A DNA stretch of 64,000 bases from CALXQW01 sp031553045 (GTDB lineage Bacteria > Verrucomicrobiota > Verrucomicrobiia > Opitutales > Intestinicryptomonadaceae). The stretch lies in assembly GCA_031553045.1 (NCBI GenBank), contig JAVBLZ010000006.1:248001-312000 (forward strand), read 5' to 3'. Shown one piece after another: positions 9,708 through 18,374 of the stretch. Made by a program: the position numbers and the translations under genes. Every line of letters begins with the position of its first letter. Position 1 is the stretch's first letter. A model generated the notes under the pieces. It was not told the DNA's origin. It did no database searches and saw only the letters and a program-made list of their open reading frames with translations.

Positions 9708-11249
9708 CTATTCAAGTGGCATTAATGGCTCTAAAATGGCTTGCGCATATACTCTGATAAGGAAATCGTTAGGGTGGTTTACGTGGTTGCCTGTGGTGTC
9801 TGAATATTTTTTGTGTCTAAGTATTTCAGAATGGGCATTCCAAATATCGGCTATAAAAACACCGCTCGATTCAAATTTCTTCAACTCTGCGGCGTAATTC
9901 TCATGGGGCACAAGCCTGCGCCAATCAGGGTTTGGAAGCATGAGGGCTACCAATATAAATTCCGCATCCGGATTTTTATCTCTGATTTTTTCCATCACAA
10001 ACTTTGCCTTTGCATAATGTTCTTGAGGAGTATCTGAGCCGTTCATTCCGAAAGCTATGATAACAAGATTCGGGTTTTCAGGGGCGACGAGTGCATCTAC
10101 ATGTTTTTCTCCCCATGAAAATGTTGCTCCAGACAAAGCAGTGTTTGAAAATTCAATTTTATCGTTCTTATAATACTTTGTTAAAGCCTCAAAAATAATA
10201 TCGCCAAAACTTGGCATATACGGCGCTTTTCCGCCCATCCCGCTTGCGTTTGCACCAGCGCTAATACTGTCGCCAAAGAGCGCTATTTTTAAGGGCTCAT
10301 TATTTTTCAAACGCTCAATAGTTTTAGGGAGCTTTTTTGAGTCAAAATTTTCAGCAAATTTATATCCATTCCAATTTTCCCCACTATGCTCATAAGTAAC
10401 AAAAACTTGATGTTCATGAAACCATGTACCTTCAGGGGAAATTGCAAATCTTTTTAATTTGGGGAATTTAAAAAGACGCATATCGGAAGCGTCTTCGGTT
10501 TTTCTGAATACAAAATCATATTTGAAGTTTGGCATAGCCGAATCTGGAAGCGCTCTGATTTTATTTCCGACAATTTCATAATCTTTCCCGCTCACATATT
10601 CTTTATCTAATGCACTATTGCGAACGCTCATAATTTTTGTTGGCGTGAAAATTAAAGAGGCTTCGGCACAGCCGCCAGATTCAGGCTCTATTAAAAACAC
10701 TGACTCATTTGTCATTTTACCCGCCTTCCAAATGGGGCGCAGATATTCATTTAAAACAAAAGGCCTTTCAGCTTCGTCAACCAGCGACAAACAGATGCCT
10801 TGCTTTATGCCAAAAGGGCGCTGTGTATTTGGCAAACCACGGACTTCCAGATTGAATGAAATTTGTTTTTTACCAGCTTTAAGCGCCTCATTTACATATT
10901 GAGTTACAATCAACCTTACCGCAGTTTCCTCCGGTCTCGAATTTATAATTCCGGAAGCGGCGATTTTCCCATCCACAGTTGCGTATAGACAACTTGAAAG
11001 ACCCTCTTCAAAATTTTTAACCCAAACATTTAAAGCAGCCCCCGCAGTCTGCGTTTTTGTGAAGCAAGAAATATCAAATACCACCGCAACGCTGCCAGAT
11101 TTATTTGGGTCTATATTTTTGGATACCAAATACAAATCGTCATTTTTTAGCGTGCCTACGATGGATGTAGGATTAATAAAAACTTCTTTTGCAGAAAGAA
11201 AAAGTGCGCCAAAAAGCGCACTTAAGAAAATTAACAAAAACTTTTTCAT
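9708..11249 (-). CDS. Exported SGNH/GDSL hydrolase with N-terminal beta domain (paralogue 1)
   Basis: 513 residues, signal peptide at 1-20. N-terminal beta-sandwich region (about 21-310), then an SGNH hydrolase: block I GDSIS at 326-330 (Ser328), Gly of block II near SGATFSWG, block III GMNGSD at 401-406 (Asn403), block V HVNHPND (His492). At the usual DxxH position the Asp three residues before the catalytic His appears to be His489, giving a possible dyad. Such enzymes deacetylate polysaccharides. It follows a paralogue by 7 bp and is probably cotranscribed with it. It is convergent with the T2SS esterase. Confidence 0.78.
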   Translation of the reverse strand: MKKFLLIFLSALFGALFLSAKEVFINPTSIVGTLKNDDLYLVSKNIDPNKSGSVAVVFDISCFTKTQTAGAALNVWVKNFEEGLSSCLYATVDGKIAASGIINSRPEETAVRLIVTQYVNEALKAGKKQISFNLEVRGLPNTQRPFGIKQGICLSLVDEAERPFVLNEYLRPIWKAGKMTNESVFLIEPESGGCAEASLIFTPTKIMSVRNSALDKEYVSGKDYEIVGNKIRALPDSAMPNFKYDFVFRKTEDASDMRLFKFPKLKRFAISPEGTWFHEHQVFVTYEHSGENWNGYKFAENFDSKKLPKTIERLKNNEPLKIALFGDSISAGANASGMGGKAPYMPSFGDIIFEALTKYYKNDKIEFSNTALSGATFSWGEKHVDALVAPENPNLVIIAFGMNGSDTPQEHYAKAKFVMEKIRDKNPDAEFILVALMLPNPDWRRLVPHENYAAELKKFESSGVFIADIWNAHSEILRHKKYSDTTGNHVNHPNDFLIRVYAQAILEPLMPLE

Positions 11250-11256
11250 CTACATA

Positions 11257-12858
11257 TTAGTATTCAAGAGGCATCAAATTTGCAAGTATGCATTGGGCGT
11301 AAATCCTGAGCATATAGTCATTGGGGTGGTTCACATGGTTACCCGTGGTGTCCAGATATTTTTTAGACCTCAAAACTTCAGTGTGTGCGCCAAAAACGTC
11401 GGCAGTTGCAATACCGGTTTTCTTGAAACCTTCATGCACGGCGGGATAATAGCAATAAGGCTCGAGCGTGCCTCTTAACTGAACATTTTTTTGCATAGGA
11501 GACACCAAAATAAACTCCATATTTGGGTTGCCTTTTTTTGCCCTATCCATGATTTCCAAAATCTTTTGACCGTGTATGTCAGGAGGGTTTGAATGGTTCA
11601 TGCCAAATGCAACAATAACCAAATCAGGCTTTTCATTGGCTACCAAATGTTCGGCATGGTTTACACCCCAATCTACCGTTGCGCCGCCCCTTGAAGCATT
11701 GATAAATTGAATGTTCGGATTTTTGTAATAGTCTTTCAAAGCCCTTGCAACAAGGTCTCCAAAACCCGGCATGTATGGTCTTTCAGAAACTTTACCGCTA
11801 CTGTTCGCGCCGGTACTTATGCTGTCTCCAAACAATATTATTTTTACAGGCATACCAGATTTCAAAAGTTTAAGCGTGCTGGGCAAGAGTGTTTCATCAA
11901 ATTTCTCCCCAAACTTTGCGCCTTTCCAACCTTCGCCGTTGTGGGTGTATGTTACATTCACCTGATTACGATTAAACCAGTTGCCTTCATCGGTTATTGC
12001 AAATCTTTTAATTGGCGTGAAATTAAAGAGCTTCATGGGTTGATTATCTTTAGTTTTTGGGAAAACCTGATCATAAGTAAATACAGGCATTCTGGTTTTA
12101 GGCGTGGCGATTATTCTGTTGCCTCTAATTATAAAGTCTTTGCCTTCTTCATAAGTTTCGTTGAGATTCCCGTTGCGCACACTCAATATCTTTGTGGGTT
12201 TAAATAAGAGTGTGGCTTCAGCTTCCGCAGCCTCACCGCCATCTGGTTGTTCTGCAGGAGTCATCATAAATGCAGCTTCATTGGTCATCTTGCCTGCTTT
12301 CCAGATTGGGCGTATGTACTCAACAAGGTTGTAAGGTTCTACAACTTCCGCAACTATTGCCAAAGTTGGCAATGGTTCGTCAATTTGATATTGGCGAGTT
12401 TTGCCAGCAATGCCGCTAAAACTCAAAACCAGATTGATTTTGCCATCGCCGACCTTGAGAGCGTCATTTACGGCGTCTGTTACAAACAAAGTTATGTCTG
12501 GCGGGTTTGTGCTTTGACTAAGCACGCATGAGCCCACAAGTTTGCCTTTGTAGTGCACAAGCACTGTTGAAAAAAGTTTGTCAGCGCCGGCAGCACCCAC
12601 GTTTTTGCCGCTTAATCTCAGTGCGGCATGCGCCGTCTGATGCAATGGAAACCTTGAGATATCATAGGTAAGCGTAATTTTGCTTTTGCCGTTTTCTCCG
12701 ACATCGTTTTTAAGTATGTAGGCGTTTTGAGTGGGCTTGCAGTCTGCATCCACTTCGACAGGTTTAAGCGCCAGCTCTTGCGCCGATGTGTTATTTGCCC
12801 AGACAGAAAGTGCTGCAATAAACAGCAATCCGCTTAATAATACTTTAAAAAATTTCAT
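11257..12858 (-). CDS. Exported SGNH/GDSL hydrolase with N-terminal beta domain (paralogue 2)
   Basis: 533 residues, signal peptide ending near SVWANNTSAQ. Same two-part architecture as the gene immediately downstream, with shared landmarks such as EYIRPIWKAGKMTNEA, FKPTKILSVRNG, GDSISTGANSSG, GATVDWGVNHAEHLV, FGMNHSNPPD and TGNHVNHPNDY. The pair is an old tandem duplication. Probable carbohydrate esterase acting on an acetylated glycan, by family and context. The block V motif again has His where the Asp of DxxH is expected. No Shine-Dalgarno is seen before the ATG. Confidence 0.78.
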   Translation of the reverse strand: MKFFKVLLSGLLFIAALSVWANNTSAQELALKPVEVDADCKPTQNAYILKNDVGENGKSKITLTYDISRFPLHQTAHAALRLSGKNVGAAGADKLFSTVLVHYKGKLVGSCVLSQSTNPPDITLFVTDAVNDALKVGDGKINLVLSFSGIAGKTRQYQIDEPLPTLAIVAEVVEPYNLVEYIRPIWKAGKMTNEAAFMMTPAEQPDGGEAAEAEATLLFKPTKILSVRNGNLNETYEEGKDFIIRGNRIIATPKTRMPVFTYDQVFPKTKDNQPMKLFNFTPIKRFAITDEGNWFNRNQVNVTYTHNGEGWKGAKFGEKFDETLLPSTLKLLKSGMPVKIILFGDSISTGANSSGKVSERPYMPGFGDLVARALKDYYKNPNIQFINASRGGATVDWGVNHAEHLVANEKPDLVIVAFGMNHSNPPDIHGQKILEIMDRAKKGNPNMEFILVSPMQKNVQLRGTLEPYCYYPAVHEGFKKTGIATADVFGAHTEVLRSKKYLDTTGNHVNHPNDYMLRIYAQCILANLMPLEY

Positions 12859-12944
12859 AATATTAAATATGTTTTTGTTGAATTGTTAAGGCTGTTCATT
12901 TTTACCCTTAAAGTCAAATAAACTTTAACTAATGAGCCTATTAA

Positions 12945-15900
12945 CTACTTAGATTTTATAAGATAAGTTTTACTTTCAAACGCAGGCTTAGATTCTTCTT
13001 CAACTTTTACTTTGAAAGATAAATCAAAATCTTGCGCTACGGGATATACGGAAAATTCATAAGGAAATTTGTCGCAAACAATGCTTTCCTTCCCGTTTAT
13101 TAGAAGCGTTACCTTTGCTCTTATTAGATTTGCTGTGGGCAAAATTACATACAATGCGTCTTTGCCAAACGGGCCTCTTATTCTGTAAGCGTGCAGTTCT
13201 TTCCAAACTGCATTATGTAAATTTCTATCGTGTATTTGAGATTCCGCAGGCAAGGGCGGCTGCGAAAAATCTACATCGAATTTTGCCGCCGGAATTTTAA
13301 CCGCAATTAGACCCAAGGCGGGAATAGATATTTGCGTGTCGGGGTTGATTTTTTTATTATAAAGTTTAACGCCCTTATTGTCATAAAAGGCGGATTCTTT
13401 TGAAAGCTCAACGCCATTGAGAAGTTTTTTTGAAGCATCAAAACTTAATTTGGTTTTTATATCAGTAGCGGAATCATTCATGAGCATTGCCCAAATTCCG
13501 TCTGCGGCTCTTGCCGTCATTACGCTTACTTTTGGAGTGTCTGCCGAGATTGCGCCAAGATTCAAAATAGGCCGCACGTTTTTGTCGTCAAAAACTTTGC
13601 CACACAGCCCAAAAATTCTGTCGGTAAACCAAACGTACCCTTGTTGCCGCAAGAATGGGAATTTAATTTTATTTTGCGTGCGCTCCTCAAGCTGCGCCAT
13701 CAGATAATCGTAAGTTTGCGCAAAATGGCAGGGGGCGTGGTGATAGTAAAATGTTGTTATGTCAGGCCCTTTGTACGGATATTGAGGATCATGCATGACA
13801 TCCGTATAATTGCGTATATAGTAGCCCAAAAAGTTTGCGTATCTGCCTATGATTGTGTGGCGGGAAAATTTATTCAAGATATCCGTTTTTGTATATTGGT
13901 AAACTTTAAGCATTTCCGGCGCCCAAGAAGGCATGAGTATGTTGCGATAATTGAGACGGCTTGAAAGGTAGGTGGAGGGTTGTTCTATACCAAGCCCAAC
14001 TCTGGAAACCAGCATAGCTGGAACGGTTTTTTCTTTGATAGGATAAAGGTATTTAAAGTCTTCTTCTTTATAGCCCGCATTTGGCGCTAGTTTTGCAACT
14101 TTATCCCTCGTTTCAAAATAACCCATTCTGTATCGCTTATCGCCTTTCCACCAGACCGTATGCACGCCTTCGGCAATATTCCCTTTATTGATTTGAACAT
14201 TCCCTTTGGGTGCAATCGGATAATTCCAAAGTGCGCTTAAAGTATGAAAAGCGCCTTGCTTTGCGTAATTCAGATACTTTTCATCCTGTGTTACTTCATA
14301 CAAATCTACCAGATACCACCAATAAGGATAATAAGTTACATTTACAAATTCCCTGTATGTGTATTCTGATATAAGAGGCGGATGGAATTTTTGCTTCAGC
14401 CAATCGTCGCAGGATTTTTTGATTTTCTCCAAAAGTTCCGGATTTGGTTCTACAAGATATAGCCCGAATAAAACCGTCCAATCGGGAAGCTGAGAATAGC
14501 GTATTCTGGGATATGGATTTTCCAAAAAGGTTTTAACCCAAGTATTGCCGCCCCCTGAAAGCTTGTCGGCAGACAGGAAAAAGTCCGCACCCCAAGCTGT
14601 GGAGGGAACTTCAAGATGTGTAGCATTTGCATCCACAGAATGGTCTTCGCCGACTTTTGGTATAAAATGAAAATATTTGCGACTCAGACAAAATTGCAAA
14701 GTTGGCAAAGATATGTTTTTATAATAATCTTCATCATCGCTTAAAACCGCTATTGAAAGCTCCGCAAGAGGGCTGGACTGGGTTGCCATATATTCGCCTT
14801 CTACATTCCATCGCCCTTTTAAATGGCTGCTCCAAGCGCCAAAATTTTCATCTTTTAAAAGTGTTGCAATATTGTCGGCCGCCTGCGCCAAAGATGCCGT
14901 ATAGGGCTCGCGCAGTTCTGAAGCGTTGAATAATTTTTCATTAATTTCTTCATACATGCTTGTCCAATCGCCCAATGTACCCACAACGTAAAAAGACGCC
15001 TTGAGCGTTTCTCCAGATTTTTTAAGAGAATTTCTGCCGCCAATGATGGGCGTAAAAATTGCAGGCTGCACCGCACAATTCGGGCTTGAAGTTGAAAAAC
15101 CATACTTGGAGTTATACATCCTAGACCATTCTTCAAAGGGCAATTCAGCAGGGTCGGCAACCAAAGCGTTAGTGTACGATACATCGTTTATCTTGGTTTC
15201 AAGCAATGCCAATGGCTGGCTTGTCAGGGAAATTGGAATCATCTTGGGCATATTCATAAGACGATTCATAGTTAAAAGTGGGGGGATTTCCGCCGCCTCA
15301 AAATTAGTTTTTAGGGCGGAGTTAAAACCTAAAAAGCCTATTGAATAAAAACCTTCATTCTTGGCTATTGACTCTATTTCATATTTTAAGATTGCGGAAT
15401 TCTCTTGCAGGGTAATACGGGCGATTGTGCCGTCTTGATAGGTAAGCAAAACCGAGTTGTCGGATTTTTTTTCAGCTTTTACTGCATACAATAGTGTATT
15501 TTTACCCACAGAATACGGATAAAATGGCGTAACATTTATATCGTAGAGCTTGTTTGCAATTTTGATTTTGGGATTAGATTCAGAACTATCCCAACTTAAA
15601 AAGTAAGTCGTATCATAAGCCTTAACTTTTTGTTTATAGCTTATAAAGAGTTGTTCTTCATTGAATACAAACACCTTTGAGTCATTCTTAAATTGCGTGC
15701 TGCGAACGTATGCGCTTTCCACATTAGGCAGTTTTTTTTCAGTAAAACTTATAATAACTTTGCTATTTTCCAGAGTTACTACGTTTGATTTTTCTATGTC
15801 TGAATATTTTGTTGGGGTTGAAAATTCATTGTCGGAAACGACATCTACAATCCTTGGATTCTGGCGTATGGAGGTGCGTTCCGTACCGGTCATAAATTTG

Positions 15901-16385
15901 CCAACAGGGTTGAAAGATTCAAATTTGGTAAGTATGACAGCGTCGCATCTGGTTGCGCTTGATGAAGGGTTGTCTGCAATAAGGGTTAATATATTGTTGC
16001 CTCTATGCGTCGTTATTGAGCCCACCAATTCCCATTCAAAGCCTGCCTTGCCGTGCATACCCGCAGTGCCGTCCAAAATAGTATCGTTGATTTTTACTTT
16101 TAACCTGCGAGATTTGGGAGAGTTTTCGTCATGGTCAAAGGCGCTTACCCAAACATAATACTTTCCTGCTTCAGGTATTGATATGACCGTACAAGGAGAG
16201 TATTTAGACCTATTTGAAAGCAAAGAACCTTGATTGCCCGTAGGTTTTGAGTGCGTCCAATTTGCCTGAAATTGAAATGTTTCCGCTTCATAAAGAAGGG
16301 TGCGCCTGACCTTGTCTGTTTCTTGAGCATAAACAAATGCAAAGATAAAAAAGTATATAGCGAATAAAATTGGTTTTAGTTTCAT
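12945..16385 (-). CDS. Giant secreted protein, probable carbohydrate-active enzyme, class A
   Basis: 1146 residues, signal peptide ending at AFVYAQ. Residues about 22-160 form a carbohydrate-binding-like beta domain (AGKYYVWVSAFDHD, KVKINDTILDG, NNILTLIADN). The centre is a beta-rich region and an alpha-helical repeat region reminiscent of (alpha/alpha) toroid enzymes (LEVPSTAWGADFFLS, YLVDLYEVTQDEKYLNYAKQ). The C-terminal half has the landmark series IGLGIEQPSTYLSS (here VGLG), IIGRYANFLGYYIRNYTD, GPDITTFYYHHAPCHFAQ, FPFLRQQGYVWFTDRIFG, followed by beta modules. It is a close architectural paralogue of the gene at 36631. I cannot assign a known GH or PL family; conserved His and Asp residues in the YYHHAPCH block are candidate active-site residues. 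Confidence 0.6.
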   Translation of the reverse strand: MKLKPILFAIYFFIFAFVYAQETDKVRRTLLYEAETFQFQANWTHSKPTGNQGSLLSNRSKYSPCTVISIPEAGKYYVWVSAFDHDENSPKSRRLKVKINDTILDGTAGMHGKAGFEWELVGSITTHRGNNILTLIADNPSSSATRCDAVILTKFESFNPVGKFMTGTERTSIRQNPRIVDVVSDNEFSTPTKYSDIEKSNVVTLENSKVIISFTEKKLPNVESAYVRSTQFKNDSKVFVFNEEQLFISYKQKVKAYDTTYFLSWDSSESNPKIKIANKLYDINVTPFYPYSVGKNTLLYAVKAEKKSDNSVLLTYQDGTIARITLQENSAILKYEIESIAKNEGFYSIGFLGFNSALKTNFEAAEIPPLLTMNRLMNMPKMIPISLTSQPLALLETKINDVSYTNALVADPAELPFEEWSRMYNSKYGFSTSSPNCAVQPAIFTPIIGGRNSLKKSGETLKASFYVVGTLGDWTSMYEEINEKLFNASELREPYTASLAQAADNIATLLKDENFGAWSSHLKGRWNVEGEYMATQSSPLAELSIAVLSDDEDYYKNISLPTLQFCLSRKYFHFIPKVGEDHSVDANATHLEVPSTAWGADFFLSADKLSGGGNTWVKTFLENPYPRIRYSQLPDWTVLFGLYLVEPNPELLEKIKKSCDDWLKQKFHPPLISEYTYREFVNVTYYPYWWYLVDLYEVTQDEKYLNYAKQGAFHTLSALWNYPIAPKGNVQINKGNIAEGVHTVWWKGDKRYRMGYFETRDKVAKLAPNAGYKEEDFKYLYPIKEKTVPAMLVSRVGLGIEQPSTYLSSRLNYRNILMPSWAPEMLKVYQYTKTDILNKFSRHTIIGRYANFLGYYIRNYTDVMHDPQYPYKGPDITTFYYHHAPCHFAQTYDYLMAQLEERTQNKIKFPFLRQQGYVWFTDRIFGLCGKVFDDKNVRPILNLGAISADTPKVSVMTARAADGIWAMLMNDSATDIKTKLSFDASKKLLNGVELSKESAFYDNKGVKLYNKKINPDTQISIPALGLIAVKIPAAKFDVDFSQPPLPAESQIHDRNLHNAVWKELHAYRIRGPFGKDALYVILPTANLIRAKVTLLINGKESIVCDKFPYEFSVYPVAQDFDLSFKVKVEEESKPAFESKTYLIKSK

Positions 16386-16430
16386 AAACGGAAAATATGT
16401 GAATATTAAAATTAGTTATTAAAATTCGGG

Positions 16431-16440
16431 CAAGTATAAT
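16431..16440 (+). promoter_or_regulatory. Possible -10 element CAAGTATAAT upstream of the beta-helix gene
   Basis: GCAAGTATAAT occurs about 67 bp before the ATG at 16507 and again before rnhC (25482-25492). The TATAAT is perfect; no good -35 is seen at 17 bp spacing here. Weak support. Confidence 0.28.
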
Positions 16441-16506
16441 TTATGTGTGCTTGACTACCAAATCCCCATTATGATTCAATCTGCCGAACTGAAAGGTGTT
16501 AATTCA

Positions 16507-18261
16507 ATGAAATTTAAAAAACTTTTTTACATAAATTGTGCGCTGCTTGCCTGCTCGGCATTTGCAGAATCTGTCGATTATTCAAAATTTAGGCGTCAAC
16601 CTCTTTTGAATGTTGCTGCTGAAAAAACCATACACGTAAAAGATTTTGGCGCAATACCCAACGACGGAAAAAATGATTACATTGCCATACGCAAGGCAAT
16701 GACAGCCGTCATGCAGAATGGCGGAAACACCAAAGTGGTGTTTGATAAAGGCGTTTATGATATCGAACAAACGCCTGAAGATATAAAAAAGGTTAAGGCA
16801 TTGATTACACTTTCTGGCATAAACAATGTAGAAGTTGACGGACAGGGTGCAGAGATTATTATGCGCACTCCAAACATAGGCTTTGTCAGTCTTTCCAGTT
16901 GCGAAAAAAACATATTTAAAAACTTTGTGGTAGATTATGACCCGACCCCTTGGATTGAAGGCACAATCACGGAACTTTTCCCTTCTGAAAAAGCTTTTAA
17001 TGTTGAAATTAGGGAATCTTCACCCCTGCCAGAAGCGCCCATATTTGATGCAACAGACTTCGGGTGTCTCTTAGACCCTAAGGTTCCGGGCAGAATTAAA
17101 TACGATTCGGCAAATCATTTTAGATTTAGTAAAATAGAAAAAATTTCAGGCAGGATTTATAAATTCTTTGTGAATTATCCCGTTAAAGAAGGCGGCGCAT
17201 TTGCGGTCGGAGACAGGTTTATTTATTTAAGCAGAAACCGTTCAGCATCTCTATGCGGCGTATCGCAGACAAAGGATGTTACATTTCAAAACATAACTTC
17301 ATACGCAAGCGGCGGCGGTCATTATGTTGGTGCGTGGAATGAAGCTTTAAATGTCTTAAATTGCAAAGCCCTAATCAAAAAAGACAGATGGAAGGGGGGC
17401 AATGCAGACTTTGTTCATATGCAAAATGGCAGGGTGGGCCCTTGGGTTGAGGGGTGTCGTATAGAGGGTATCAGCGACGACACTATGGTGATATATTCTA
17501 GGCCAATGCTCATCAAAGAAGTTCTGGACGGCGGAAAACGCCTCAAGCTCCGCAAAGCCTCAGATTTTGAGGGGAAACAAAGCATGAAAATTTCACAGCT
17601 AGATGTTTTTGTGGGTGAAAAACTGGCGTTTTTAGATACCGATACGGGCGAATACAGAGATATTGTTGAAGTTGAAAGCATAGATACCGACGCCGATAGA
17701 ACAATCACTCTGAAAACGCCCGCAAAAAATATTGAGGCAATGTCGGCAGGTGCTGTCCCATTGCAGGTTTATAATCTCGATATGACTAGAAATTTTGTTA
17801 TTAAAGATAATCAATTTAGAGATTCAAGAAGATACGGCATCTATTGGAAAGGCTCTTATGGAATCATAGAAAATAACGACTTTGAGGGCTTGAGCCATGA
17901 GGCAATTTCCATACATAACGAAGCCCGTGCGCCAAACGGCCCGACCTGTGTTGACGTGATGATTGTTGGCAACAAAATTAGGGACTGCGGTTTTGAAAAA
18001 GGCTATCTCAACAAATATTCTTCTGCAGCAATTTCCATACATTGCGACAACACAAAATATAATATGACGGAATCTGTAAAAAGTCATAAAAATATTCTCA
18101 TCAAAAATAATGTCGTAGAAAATTGGTGTGAAAGGGCGATATTTGCCAGAAATGTCGAAGGGCTTACGCTTATAAACAATAAAGTTGGAAACCCAAGGCC
18201 AAATGTGCCTGCACAAGACAATCCCATCTGCATAGAGCTGTGTTCAAAAGTTAAGCAATAA
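16507..18261 (+). CDS. Secreted right-handed beta-helix protein, GH110-like (alpha-1,3-galactosidase type)
   Basis: 584 residues from ATG 16507, chosen because it opens a signal peptide (FYINCALLACSAFA) and has GAAAGG 8-9 bases upstream; an upstream in-frame TTG at 16447 gives no signal peptide. Pectate-lyase-like N-cap (VKDFGAIPNDGKNDYIAIRKAM), then parallel beta-helix turns. The segment around NADFVHMQN (Asp301) and GISDDTMVIYS (Asp324-Asp325) matches the ADxIH...GxxDD pattern of GH110 enzymes, which remove alpha-1,3-linked galactose. The family is inferred from this pattern. A second copy of the pattern is in the gene at 58615-60282. A strong terminator follows. Confidence 0.6.
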   Translation: MKFKKLFYINCALLACSAFAESVDYSKFRRQPLLNVAAEKTIHVKDFGAIPNDGKNDYIAIRKAMTAVMQNGGNTKVVFDKGVYDIEQTPEDIKKVKALITLSGINNVEVDGQGAEIIMRTPNIGFVSLSSCEKNIFKNFVVDYDPTPWIEGTITELFPSEKAFNVEIRESSPLPEAPIFDATDFGCLLDPKVPGRIKYDSANHFRFSKIEKISGRIYKFFVNYPVKEGGAFAVGDRFIYLSRNRSASLCGVSQTKDVTFQNITSYASGGGHYVGAWNEALNVLNCKALIKKDRWKGGNADFVHMQNGRVGPWVEGCRIEGISDDTMVIYSRPMLIKEVLDGGKRLKLRKASDFEGKQSMKISQLDVFVGEKLAFLDTDTGEYRDIVEVESIDTDADRTITLKTPAKNIEAMSAGAVPLQVYNLDMTRNFVIKDNQFRDSRRYGIYWKGSYGIIENNDFEGLSHEAISIHNEARAPNGPTCVDVMIVGNKIRDCGFEKGYLNKYSSAAISIHCDNTKYNMTESVKSHKNILIKNNVVENWCERAIFARNVEGLTLINNKVGNPRPNVPAQDNPICIELCSKVKQ

Positions 18262-18275
18262 CTTCCCAAAATGTT

Positions 18276-18309
18276 TAAAAGCGATGCCGTCAAAGCATCG
18301 CTTTTTTTG
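18276..18309 (+). terminator. Intrinsic terminator after the GH110-like gene
   Basis: AGCGATGC and GCATCGCT form an 8-bp stem around a 7-base loop, followed directly by a run of T. Confidence 0.9.
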
Positions 18310-18374
18310 TTGTAATACGGCAAAATTTTAAAGAAGATGTAACTATCACGCTTTGTAATTATCAAATACTAAAT

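Noticed and set aside
9697..9708. Regulatory meaning of the 10-bp convergent junction
   Set aside because: No hairpin or terminator is visible; tight convergent spacing alone is not evidence of regulation.
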